Assembly: GCA_025560025.1 (NCBI GenBank) | Contig: CP048488.1 | Coordinates: 1 to 64,000 of the forward strand | Direction: 5' to 3' | DNA length: 64,000 nucleotides | From: Agrobacterium tumefaciens | GTDB taxonomy: Bacteria; Pseudomonadota; Alphaproteobacteria; Rhizobiales; Rhizobiaceae | Shown here: positions 44,761 through 53,458 of the stretch, in pieces | How positions within the stretch are numbered: position 1 is the first letter of the stretch | How the letters are laid out: every line of letters starts with the position of its first letter | Notes under the pieces: generated by a model | Database searches by the model: none | What the model saw: only the letters and a program-made list of their open reading frames with translations | Told to the model about the DNA's origin: nothing | Position numbers and translations under genes: made by a program

Positions 44761-45390
44761 ATGAAACCCCTCGCGACATCAGTTCCAGACCTAATTATGA
44801 AGCGTGCCCGTGCCGGCGGGCGCGGCAGTGTCTTCACGCCCAGTGATTTCCTGGACGTGGCCGCGCGCGCGGCCGTCGACCAAGCGCTTTCTCGGTTGGC
44901 CAGGAATGGAAAGCTTCGGCGCCTGACGCGAGGCCTGTACGACTTCCCAAAGGTTCATCCGCAACTTGGGGCCCTTTCGCCTAGGCCTGACGATGTGGCG
45001 AAAGCGTTGGCGCGGGAGACCGGATCTCAGGTGCAGATCGCCGGTGCGCGCGCGGCGAATGCCCTTGGCCTGTCAACACAGGTCCCCGCACATAGCATCT
45101 ATCTGACTGATGGCCCGTCGCGCCGTGTTGTGCTCGATAAGCGCGTCGTTGATCTGCGCCACGCTTCGCCCAAGCACCTTATTGCTCCGGGCAGTGCTGC
45201 CGGCACAGTTGTTCAGGCCCTTCGTCACGTCGGGGCGGTGCGTGCCGCCGACGTTGCGCAGATCGCCTCGCGTCGACTGTCGGCCAGCGACAAGAAGACG
45301 CTAGCATCCAATGCGGTCCGGGCTCCCGCTTGGATGCGTTCGACGCTGGTCTCGATCGCTAACGCAATGCCGAGTGAGATAGATGGATAA
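44761..45390 (+). CDS. AbiEi-type antitoxin-like protein (DUF6088)
   Basis: A 209-residue protein resembling the DUF6088/AbiEi antitoxins of type IV toxin-antitoxin systems. The N-terminal winged helix has GRGSVFTPSDFLDVAARAAV, DQALSRLARNGKLRRLTRGL and YDFPK. The middle has GSQVQIAGARAANALGLSTQ and a conserved YLTDGPSRRVVLDKRVVDLR region. The normal partner is a nucleotidyltransferase gene (AbiEii) starting at or overlapping the stop; here no such gene follows, only 249 bp and then ietA. It may be an orphan or may have been recruited next to the IetAS module. Confidence 0.82.
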   Translation: MKPLATSVPDLIMKRARAGGRGSVFTPSDFLDVAARAAVDQALSRLARNGKLRRLTRGLYDFPKVHPQLGALSPRPDDVAKALARETGSQVQIAGARAANALGLSTQVPAHSIYLTDGPSRRVVLDKRVVDLRHASPKHLIAPGSAAGTVVQALRHVGAVRAADVAQIASRRLSASDKKTLASNAVRAPAWMRSTLVSIANAMPSEIDG

Positions 45391-45500
45391 CCATGCGAAT
45401 GTATCCATCAAGCTGATAGGAAAGAATTTGCTCTCGTTGCAGTCTCAAATGTTGGGAACTGTTGCTCCGTTCAAATTGCTTTTCGCTATGGCGATCATTA

Positions 45501-45519
45501 AACTGGATTTTAACCAGTT
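45501..45519. promoter_or_regulatory. Inverted repeat upstream of ietA, in a gap with no clear gene
   Basis: AACTGG and CCAGTT with a 7-bp AT-rich spacer form a 19-bp dyad. The 249-bp gap 45391-45639 holds no convincing gene: an 86-codon frame starting at 45383, overlapping the AbiEi stop, does not look like a nucleotidyltransferase. The dyad is a candidate operator for the toxin-antitoxin-like module downstream. Confidence 0.3.
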
Positions 45520-45639
45520 CTTTGGGAGAGGCGTCTATCTCTCGAAAGTGCCAAAAAGTCACCGCGAGAGGGACACGATGACGCAAATGTGGACCATTCA
45601 ATCAGAAGGAGCTCGATCTATGAACCGAGCTCAGTCGTC

Positions 45640-46626
45640 ATGACCACGGCGCAGCAGTTGATCTCGCTGCTGAAGAGCCACGTCGAAGGCGACGACGAGC
45701 AGTTCCTGACGATTGCATTGCAGGCTGCAGCAAGTGAGGCCCGTAGGGGTCATGGAAAGGTGGCTGTGCAACTCCGCGAGCTTGTCGATGCAGCGCGCGC
45801 CAACAAGGATCGTACCTCCGGGCGCAAGAAAGCCCCTGTTCCTATTGCGCAGCCACGCGGTGACCTCGCGAACCTGGTTGCGGTCCGCTACACTGACGTT
45901 CGGTTGTCGAGCATGATCCTTCCAGAAGAGCTCGAAGCTCGTTTGAAGCGCGTTATTCTCGAGCAGCGACAACAACATAAGCTTCGCAGCCATGGGCTCG
46001 CCCCACGGCGCAAATTGTTGCTCATCGGTCCCCCCGGATCCGGAAAGACAATGACCGCGGCTGCGCTCGCCGGTGAACTCCATACGCCGTTGTTCACTGT
46101 GCAACTCGATGGTTTGATGACGAAGTTCATGGGGGAGACCGCCTCGAAGTTGCGGCTCGTGTTCTCCGCCATGGCTGAAACCAAAGGCGTCTACTTCTTC
46201 GACGAGTTCGACGCCATCGGCGCGAAGCGGGCGGAACGGAATGACGTCGGAGAGATCCGACGCGTCCTCAATTCGTTTCTTCAGTTCCTCGAGGAGGATG
46301 AGAGTGACGGGCTGGTAGTGGCAGCGACCAATCACCCGGAACTCCTCGATCCGGCGCTCTTTCGACGGTTCGACGACGTTGTCGAGTACGCATTGCCAGG
46401 TGTTGAAGTCGCAATGAGGATCTTGCAGGCGCGCCTTTCCAGCTTTGACACCCGGGATATCGACTGGACAAAAGCGGTTACAGATGCTGCCGGTTTGAGC
46501 CAGGCCGAGATTGCCCGCGCTGCGGCCGACGCCGCGAAACTCGTCGTCCTGTCCGACCGGGACCGCATCACCCAGAATGATCTGTCCCTCGCGATAGCCG
46601 AACGCAAAGGAGCGGCGTCGCAATAA
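45640..46626 (+). CDS. ietA: IetA, AAA-family ATPase antitoxin
   Basis: A 328-residue AAA ATPase paired with the following subtilisin-like gene, as in the IetA/IetS module of pTiC58, where the ATPase acts as the antitoxin and the protease as the toxin. Walker A is GPPGSGKT (130-137), Walker B FFDEFD (about 186-191), followed by sensor 1 VVAATNH and the arginine-finger region ALFRRFDD. The start ATG 45640 (MTTAQQLISLL) is chosen because the longer frame adds residues from non-coding sequence. ietS follows 3 bp after its stop. The pair has also been reported as an anti-phage system. Confidence 0.87.
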   Translation: MTTAQQLISLLKSHVEGDDEQFLTIALQAAASEARRGHGKVAVQLRELVDAARANKDRTSGRKKAPVPIAQPRGDLANLVAVRYTDVRLSSMILPEELEARLKRVILEQRQQHKLRSHGLAPRRKLLLIGPPGSGKTMTAAALAGELHTPLFTVQLDGLMTKFMGETASKLRLVFSAMAETKGVYFFDEFDAIGAKRAERNDVGEIRRVLNSFLQFLEEDESDGLVVAATNHPELLDPALFRRFDDVVEYALPGVEVAMRILQARLSSFDTRDIDWTKAVTDAAGLSQAEIARAAADAAKLVVLSDRDRITQNDLSLAIAERKGAASQ

Positions 46627-46629
46627 TCG

Positions 46630-49140
46630 ATGGCAGAAGAACCACCGCGTCCACTCCCACACGTTTATTTGCCCGGTCACGGGAACATCCAGGACTACAC
46701 CGCCAGAGGCGGAGGTGGCGGCACAACCGTGCCGGTGCGCGATAGGGCTCAGCATGCTGTAAAGCTGACAGAAGCCCTTACCCGCGCTGTGGCAGACGCG
46801 GAAGCGCAATTGAGAGCTCGCGAGCCCGACCTTGCGGGTGGAACGCCAGGTTTCTATCTTGAGTTCGAACTCCCTTCATCCCAGAGCGAGATCGTCGATA
46901 AGCTCGAAAACCGCCAGGGCAAGTTTCCGATCGAACTCGTCAGCGTCCGCCCGATAGGCGAGGGAGGAAACACGATTGCTGCCACTGTCTTCGTTCCCGA
47001 GCGGCAGCGCGACTATTACCTGAAGAAGGTGGCCGAATATCGCGACCAGGACCGGATCCAGAAGGTCGAGGTCGACGGTAAGATCGTCGAAAGAAACAAC
47101 GGACCCAAGAATGAAGTGCTCGTGGCCTCGCTTGAGACCGCGCGCCTTGCGGTGGCCAGATCCCTCTATACGGATGACGAGGCGTTCTTTCCGGTACCCG
47201 GTACGGCCATCTGGTGGGAGGTCTGGCTGCGTCTCGGGACCAGAGACACCTTTGCGGCTGCGGCTGAGCGACTGGAGCTTCCGGTGCGTGAACACGCCCT
47301 TCAGTTTCCGGAGCGGGAGGTGTTGATCGTCCACGCGAGCGCTGAAACCCTCGGGCGGATCATTGCGCACACCGACACGATCGCAGAGCTAAGAACCGCA
47401 CGCGATACACCGGCTTTCTTTATGGAGATGGACGGCGCCGAGCAACGCGCCTGGGCCGCGGAGACGGCGGGCCGCATTGTGGCCCCCGATGGTGACCGTC
47501 CCGCCGTCTGCCTGCTCGATTCAGGCTCTACCCGCCGTCACCCTTTGATCCTCCCGGCGCTTGCAGCAGTGGATCAGCAGGCATTCGATCCCGGCTGGAA
47601 CGTCGAAGACACGAGCAATCAGGGGCACGGCGGCCATGGGACCCAGCTTTCCGGCGTTGCCATTTATGGTGACCTGACCGATGTTCTCGCCGGAGCGGGG
47701 CAGATCATCCTGACGCACCGACTGGAGTCGGTAAAGATTCTGCCCGACCACGGTGCAAATGACCCCGATCTCTTCGGCGCCATCACCGCCCAATCGATAG
47801 CGCGTGCCGAGATCGTTGCACCGAACCGGCCTCGCGCCATCTGCCTTGCCCTGACCAGTGATGGCGATCACTGGCGCGGCCGTCCTTCGTCGTGGTCTGC
47901 GGCTCTCGACGCACTCGCCTATGGCGCCGATAATGCGCCACGCCTGATTGCGGTCTCCGCCGGCAACATTCGTGAGGATATCCATCAGAACGATTATCTC
48001 GTCCGCAACGATATCACGCCGATCGAAAGTCCTGCCCAGGCGTGGAATGTGCTCACGGTCGGGGCATTTACCGAGAAGACGGCGATCACCGACCCCGTCT
48101 TCAACGGATGGGGTGTCATGGCCCAGGTTGGTGATCTCATGCCACGTAGCCGTACCTCCGTCACTTGGAACTATGATTGGCCGCTCAAACCCGATGTTGT
48201 CTTCGAGGGCGGCAATCTGGGCGTAGATCCGGCGACGCTGATCGGCGATCACCTCGACGATCTCGCGTTGCTGACGACCTACCGGACACCTGAGAACCGC
48301 GCGTTCACCACGACGGGCGAGACCAGTGCAGCAACTGCGCTCGCGGCAAGGATGGGCGCGCAGATCCTGGGGCAGCGTCCTGATCTGTGGTCCGAGACGG
48401 TCAGAGCGCTGATCGTCCATTCGGCCGAATGGACACCGACGATGAAAGCCCATCTTGGCGGGATCAACAAGAATGCCTTGATGCGGCGTTACGGTTTCGG
48501 GGTTCCATCACTGGTGCGCGCCCTTGGAAGTCTCGATAACGATGTCACCATGGTCATCGAGAACGAGATGCAACCATTCAAGACCGTCGGCAGCAAGATC
48601 GAGACCAAGGACATGGTCCTGCACGCGCTTCCCTGGCCGACGGCGGAGCTCGAGGCTCTTGGTGAAACCCAGGTCCAGTTGCGGATCACGCTCAGCTATT
48701 TCATTGAGCCCAATCCCGGGGAGCGTGGCCAAACACGCCGTCACAGCTACGCTTCGCATGGATTGCGGTTTGCGTTGAAACCGGGCGACGAGCGCCCCGA
48801 TGTCTTCTTGCGTCGCATCAATGCCGCGGCCGGGGCCAGGCCGCCGGCAAGGGCGGCGGGAGACGCAGGCTGGACGCTTGGTCCCGTTCTTCGCAATCGG
48901 GGATCGCTGCATGGGGATATCTGGGAGGGAAACGCCGTCGAGCTCTCCCAGCGTGACGCTATCGCCATCTATCCGACTGGCGGATGGTGGCGCGAGAATA
49001 CAGGTCAGAGAAGGGGTGATAGAGCGGTTCGTTATGCACTTGTCGCAACGTTGCGAACTGCGGCTGATGTCGATCTCTACACACCGATCAGCACCCCCAT
49101 CCTTCCAGAGGTGGTGCCCGAAATTCTGATTGAGACTTAG
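46630..49140 (+). CDS. ietS: IetS, subtilisin-like (S8) serine protease toxin
   Basis: An 836-residue S8-family protease. The catalytic triad is visible as Asp297 in VCLLDSGS, His336 in QGHGGHGTQLSG and Ser566 in TTGETSAATALAA. The 290-residue N-terminal part is not a signal peptide or a simple propeptide and probably contacts the partner ATPase or the target. No signal peptide is present, so it acts in the cytoplasm. It is co-transcribed with ietA. In Ti plasmids this pair raises plasmid stability and incompatibility. Whether it acts here on plasmid-free cells or on phage infection cannot be read from sequence. Confidence 0.87.
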   Translation: MAEEPPRPLPHVYLPGHGNIQDYTARGGGGGTTVPVRDRAQHAVKLTEALTRAVADAEAQLRAREPDLAGGTPGFYLEFELPSSQSEIVDKLENRQGKFPIELVSVRPIGEGGNTIAATVFVPERQRDYYLKKVAEYRDQDRIQKVEVDGKIVERNNGPKNEVLVASLETARLAVARSLYTDDEAFFPVPGTAIWWEVWLRLGTRDTFAAAAERLELPVREHALQFPEREVLIVHASAETLGRIIAHTDTIAELRTARDTPAFFMEMDGAEQRAWAAETAGRIVAPDGDRPAVCLLDSGSTRRHPLILPALAAVDQQAFDPGWNVEDTSNQGHGGHGTQLSGVAIYGDLTDVLAGAGQIILTHRLESVKILPDHGANDPDLFGAITAQSIARAEIVAPNRPRAICLALTSDGDHWRGRPSSWSAALDALAYGADNAPRLIAVSAGNIREDIHQNDYLVRNDITPIESPAQAWNVLTVGAFTEKTAITDPVFNGWGVMAQVGDLMPRSRTSVTWNYDWPLKPDVVFEGGNLGVDPATLIGDHLDDLALLTTYRTPENRAFTTTGETSAATALAARMGAQILGQRPDLWSETVRALIVHSAEWTPTMKAHLGGINKNALMRRYGFGVPSLVRALGSLDNDVTMVIENEMQPFKTVGSKIETKDMVLHALPWPTAELEALGETQVQLRITLSYFIEPNPGERGQTRRHSYASHGLRFALKPGDERPDVFLRRINAAAGARPPARAAGDAGWTLGPVLRNRGSLHGDIWEGNAVELSQRDAIAIYPTGGWWRENTGQRRGDRAVRYALVATLRTAADVDLYTPISTPILPEVVPEILIET

Positions 49141-49767
49141 ACCCTCCCGCATGGGAGATATCGGTGAACATCCCAGACATGTCGCCTTCCAGTCAGTCAC
49201 CCGACTCGGATAGCTCATAGGGTTCCGGCGCCACCGCCGTGAAGGAGAGATGTGTGCCTTTCCCCGACTGATCAGGGCACACGCGTGCTCGGCAGATACC
49301 GACGGCGCCGGGCCAGTGGAGGCGGCTGATCCGGCCTTATTCGATGGGGCCGGTACGGTCGCACGCGACGCATTGAAACCCTCCCAGACTGGCGAAGGTG
49401 CAGCGCGAAAGCGCAGCACGCGGCAAGAAAGCGGAACCGATTGAAGCCGTTCCGCCACCTTCTCCAGGCGTTCCCGCCGTTTCTGACGATGCAATCCGCC
49501 TTGATGAGGAGATCAGACTGCTGGGGGAGCAGCTGGCGCGCAATCTTCAGCTGCAAAATGCACAAGAGGATGCCGGAGCGGTTCGAACGCTGAACGTGTC
49601 ATTGTCTCTGACATTCAATCGAGCTAATGTGCCTTGGCTCGGCGCATTCTGGATCCCCGCCATCGACGCCATTGCTCATCCCCACATTCGCACTACAAAC
49701 CCGAAGGGGAAACGTCAGTGTCGTCGGTTGTCGGCTTCTATTTAGATTCATATTCCAAGGCGCCCAT
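49141..49767. other. Gap with gene remnants between ietS and the fused ABC transporter
   Basis: About 630 bp without an intact gene. The middle holds a probable decayed regulator-like reading frame (49398-49593) and the flanking frames look random. It separates the plus-strand ietAS module from the convergent minus-strand ABC block, so both transcription units should end here. I did not identify a clear terminator hairpin. Confidence 0.5.
49398..49593 (+). pseudogene. Frameshifted remnant of a SyrB-like rhizobial regulator
   Basis: One frame reads EPIEAVPPPSPGVPAVSDDA then IRLDEEIRLLGEQLARNLQL and QNAQ. A second frame continues with KRMPERFER and a stop at 49591-49593. In SyrB-like proteins, as I recall them, LDEEI-LL--QLA--LQLQNAQ is followed by LKKMLERF. 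The continuation in another frame implies a small deletion. The upstream frame (49250-49444) may hold the decayed N-terminal part. This is a memory-based family match and is uncertain. Confidence 0.3.
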
Positions 49768-52700
49768 TCACTGACCCGCAAGCGCTGCGTATTCGACCTG
49801 AACCGATCCAACGGACTGATGGCCGATCAGTTCGGCGTAAAATCCACCCAGGCTCATCAGATCACGGTGTTTTCCCCGCTCGACGATCCGCCCATCCCGC
49901 ATCACCAGGATCTGGTCGGCTGCCCGGATGGTCGAAAGGCGGTGGGCAATGATAATGGTGGTCCGGTTGACCATGAGCTCATCGAGCGCGGCCCGCACAT
50001 GTGCTTCGCTTGCTGCGTCAAGGTGCGAGGTCGCCTCATCCAGGATCAGAACAGGCGCGTTCTTGAGGAATGCCCGGGCGATGGATATCCGCTGTCTCTG
50101 TCCACCGGATAGCTGAACGCCCCGCTCTCCGACAGGAGTTTCGAGACCAGCGGGCAATGACGCAAGAAAATCCGTGAGAGCAGCCCGCTGGATGGCGAGG
50201 TCCAGGTCGTCCTGAGTGGCATCTGGACGAGCGAGCCGAATGTTTTCAGCTAACGTCGCATTGAAGAGGTACGTATCCTGGGCGACGAGCGCGATATGTT
50301 CGCGGAGACTGTCGAGCGTGATTTCGCGCAGATCATGGCCGTCGATCGTGATGCTTCCCTGCTGAGGATCCCAGAAGCGGAGCACCAGGTTTGCGATTGT
50401 CGTCTTCCCGGCTCCCGACGAGCCGACGAGAGCGATCCGCGCCCCGGCCGGCACCTTGAAATCGATCTCCTCAAGCACGGTAGATCCGGCTTTGTCGTAG
50501 GAAAAGGTGACGTTCGAAAATTCCAGCTCAGATCCACCGGCTGTTTCGGGCAGGAGCATTGGACCGTCGACAACCGGAATGGGCTCGACATGGACGGCAT
50601 GAACGCGCCGCGTGGACGCGATCGAGTCTGCCAGCTGTCGTGCCGCCTGCGCCAGTTCCGACACGGGCAGGAAGGCTGCGGACGATAGCAAGGCGACCAG
50701 CGGGAGAAGCGTCGGCTCGAACGCATGGCTATGGATCATGAAGGCCGCAGTGACCAGCACTGCCGCAGATCCGAGGGCGGATACCACCTCCTGCCTGGCC
50801 GTCTGGAACGACAGGTCCGCATTGAGCGCCACTCTCGTGCGCTGATACTCCGCCGTCTGATCGTGAAAGACCTTCCGGCGCGCAGCAACCGCGCGAAAGG
50901 CGATGAGTTCGCCCATGCCTTGCACTGTGTCCACGACAAAGGCATTGAGGCCACCCAGTTCGGCGCGAGCCTGGCCGCCGAGGGCATCAACCTTGCGTCG
51001 CTCAAACACTGGCGCGAGGGCGGCATAAACCAGGAATGGCAACAACACGACCGCCGTTGGCCAGGCGATGAAGGTGAGAGCGATCAGAACTGTCAGTGGT
51101 ATCAGGAGCGCCACCATCGCCGGCGCCACGACGTGAGCGAAGAAATACTCGACCGTCTCGACGTCTTGCGTTCCGAGGGAGACTAGGTCGCCTGACCGCC
51201 GCTTCAGAAGATAGGCCGGCGCGAGCTTTTCCAGGGCGTAGTAGAGATCGACACGCATCTGGGCGAGCAGTCTGTAGGCCATGTCGTGGGAGCGCCACGA
51301 TTCATTCCATTGCAGGAACGCTGCCAGAGGCACCAGCGCCACCATCCAGGCGACATACGAGCCGAATGGGGTGCCCGTCTTGATTGCCGCCACTGTCAAA
51401 GCGCTGAGCGTGCTGACGCCGATCAAGGCATAGACACGTCCCACGCCGGAGGTGACGGTGAGGATCAATTGCTTGCGCCAGGGCCCGATCAGTTTGAACA
51501 GCGTTCCCAAGGTCTGGAATGAGGTCAGGCCCGCTGCTATCCTCTCCCCTTCGGTCAGTTGAGGTTTTGCCGAGGATGTCGTCGCGATAGTGGCCGGGCG
51601 TTCTTTCTCGGGTGCGACGGCCGTGCCGAAGTCCAGCAAGGCGTCACTTTCATTGAGTTCGATCTGTTCGGCCATGAGTTTCCGGTACGGGCCGTCGCGG
51701 GCGATCAGTTCGGCATGGGTGCCGCTATCGGCGATCAGGCCATCGGAAACCACGAGGATACGGTCAGCATCGATCACGCTCGACAGGCGATGCGCGAGCA
51801 CGACAGTCGTCCGCTCCCTGGAGAGATCATCAAGTGCGGTCTGGATAATGCTTTCGTTTTCAGCGTCGACCGACGAGAGTGCTTCGTCGAGGATGAGAAT
51901 GGGAGCATCTCTCAAGACTGCGCGGGCAATCGCTATACGCTGTCGTTGACCGCCCGACAGTCGCAAGCCACGTTCCCCGATGATTGTGCGATAGCCCTGC
52001 GGAAGCGAAGCAATAAACTGATGGGCGTTGGCTGCATGCGCAGCGGCCTCCACCTGTTGCGGTGTCGCGTCGGGACGGGCGATACGGATGTTGTCTTCGA
52101 CCGATCCGTAAAAAAGATAGGTATCCTGTTGGACCACGGCGATCTGATCGCGGATGTGATCGGCAGCCAGCGTTGTGACATCGTGCCCACCAATGCGGAT
52201 CGTACCGGTGTCAGCGTCGTAGAAACGCAGCAGAAGCTTGACGATGGTCGATTTTCCCGAACCGCTGTAGCCGACAATGCCGATGCGCTCGCCTGCCCTG
52301 ACGTCGAAAGAGACGCCCTTCAGGGCTGCGCCGCGTTCGTCCGAATAGCTGAACTGGACATTATCAAAGGATATTGACGGCTCGATATCCGGAGTGGCAG
52401 AGGTTTCGCGTGGTGGGCGCGGTGGTGTCGCCTGCAGCAACGCCTTGATCCCCACGGCGGCTGCGTTGGCCATCATGCCCCGATGGAGTAGGGAGCGCAG
52501 ATCGCGTAAGGGCCGGAACACCTCTGTCCCAGCCATCAACACGATAAGCAAGGCTTCGATACTCATGTCCCCGTGGCTGACGCGCCACGCGCCAAGCGCA
52601 ATGGCGGCAGCCGCACCGCCGGCGATGGCGAGGTCCGTGAATGCCCGGCTCATAAGGGCAGCTTGCAGGACAAACATCGTGCTGTCGGCCAACTGGTTTG

Positions 52701-53373
52701 CTTTCAGGGCAAGCCGCTCGCCGAACGCGGCGCTTTGGCCGAACGCCTTGAGGGTTGGCAAGCCTTGCACGGCATCGAGAAAATCCGCACCGAAGGCTTT
52801 GAAGGAGCGCACGCGGCGTAGCGTCGACTGTTCGCCAATACGCTTGAGGACCACCGGAAAGATCAAGGCGAGAATGGCGGCCACCGAGATCACGGCTGCG
52901 ACGGGGACGTCCCAGAACGACAGGACCGCAAACAGCAGCACGGGCGCCAGAAAGGCGATGGCGACCTGTGGGATAAACTGGCCGAAAAACGCCTGGAGTT
53001 GTTCGACACCATCAATTGTCGAAAGGGCTATACTGCCCGTCCGGCGCTCGGCGAGCCATGCCGGTCCCAGCCGCACGATCTGATCGAAGAGGCTGAGCCG
53101 GACCCGGTCCTGAATGAGTGCTGCCGTGCGATGCGCCACCATCGCGCGCCAGTATTCAAGACCCATGCGTGACAGGATGACCGCCACGAGTATGGCAATG
53201 GCAACCAACTGATCGGCCAAGGGCGCGCCTTCGAACAGACGCGCGATCAGCCAGCCGAGGATAATGAACCTTGCGATGCCGAGTGCCAGCGAAACAAATC
53301 CGAGGGCGATGGCTGCGGCGATTCGGGCCCGGAAGCCCTTCGTCGCCGCCCAGAGTTGGGCGTCAAAATGCAT
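49768..53373 (-). CDS. Fused full-size ABC transporter (TMD-NBD-TMD-NBD)
   Basis: A 1201-residue protein holding two complete half-transporters. Half 1 has about six membrane segments, then GYSGSGKST, LSGGQRQRIAIARAV and LILDEALSSVDAE. Half 2 has a second membrane domain (from about residue 620), then GSSGAGKTT, LSGGQRQRISIARAF and LILDEATSHLDAA. In most bacteria these halves are separate heterodimeric subunits (CydD/CydC, YbtP/YbtQ, IrtA/IrtB). Start ATG 53373 follows AGGA. It is downstream of a peptide/nickel-type importer and diaminopropionate-type enzymes, so export or import of a small chelator is possible. No CydAB genes are present. Confidence 0.9.
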   Translation of the reverse strand: MHFDAQLWAATKGFRARIAAAIALGFVSLALGIARFIILGWLIARLFEGAPLADQLVAIAILVAVILSRMGLEYWRAMVAHRTAALIQDRVRLSLFDQIVRLGPAWLAERRTGSIALSTIDGVEQLQAFFGQFIPQVAIAFLAPVLLFAVLSFWDVPVAAVISVAAILALIFPVVLKRIGEQSTLRRVRSFKAFGADFLDAVQGLPTLKAFGQSAAFGERLALKANQLADSTMFVLQAALMSRAFTDLAIAGGAAAAIALGAWRVSHGDMSIEALLIVLMAGTEVFRPLRDLRSLLHRGMMANAAAVGIKALLQATPPRPPRETSATPDIEPSISFDNVQFSYSDERGAALKGVSFDVRAGERIGIVGYSGSGKSTIVKLLLRFYDADTGTIRIGGHDVTTLAADHIRDQIAVVQQDTYLFYGSVEDNIRIARPDATPQQVEAAAHAANAHQFIASLPQGYRTIIGERGLRLSGGQRQRIAIARAVLRDAPILILDEALSSVDAENESIIQTALDDLSRERTTVVLAHRLSSVIDADRILVVSDGLIADSGTHAELIARDGPYRKLMAEQIELNESDALLDFGTAVAPEKERPATIATTSSAKPQLTEGERIAAGLTSFQTLGTLFKLIGPWRKQLILTVTSGVGRVYALIGVSTLSALTVAAIKTGTPFGSYVAWMVALVPLAAFLQWNESWRSHDMAYRLLAQMRVDLYYALEKLAPAYLLKRRSGDLVSLGTQDVETVEYFFAHVVAPAMVALLIPLTVLIALTFIAWPTAVVLLPFLVYAALAPVFERRKVDALGGQARAELGGLNAFVVDTVQGMGELIAFRAVAARRKVFHDQTAEYQRTRVALNADLSFQTARQEVVSALGSAAVLVTAAFMIHSHAFEPTLLPLVALLSSAAFLPVSELAQAARQLADSIASTRRVHAVHVEPIPVVDGPMLLPETAGGSELEFSNVTFSYDKAGSTVLEEIDFKVPAGARIALVGSSGAGKTTIANLVLRFWDPQQGSITIDGHDLREITLDSLREHIALVAQDTYLFNATLAENIRLARPDATQDDLDLAIQRAALTDFLASLPAGLETPVGERGVQLSGGQRQRISIARAFLKNAPVLILDEATSHLDAASEAHVRAALDELMVNRTTIIIAHRLSTIRAADQILVMRDGRIVERGKHRDLMSLGGFYAELIGHQSVGSVQVEYAALAGQ

Positions 53374-53402
53374 GTTTATGTCCTACCGAGGCGTTCACGA
53401 AG

Positions 53403-53437
53403 CGTAGCGTTGACTACGTTATTTAAATTACACTACG
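53403..53437. promoter_or_regulatory. Repeated ACTACG motif upstream of the fused ABC transporter
   Basis: CGTAG (53403-53407) pairs with CTACG (53414-53418) as an inverted repeat, and ACTACG occurs at 53413-53418 and again at 53432-53437 with AT-rich DNA between. The related dyad ACTAC-N5-GTAGT lies upstream of the binding-protein gene at 58396. These may be operators of the RpiR-type regulator encoded in the same block. Confidence 0.35.
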
Positions 53438-53458
53438 GGGAAGGTAATGTCCATTACG

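Noticed and set aside
45383..45643. 86-codon frame overlapping the AbiEi stop, considered as an AbiEii nucleotidyltransferase
   Set aside because: Far too short and lacks any nucleotidyltransferase motif; at most the first few codons could be a remnant.
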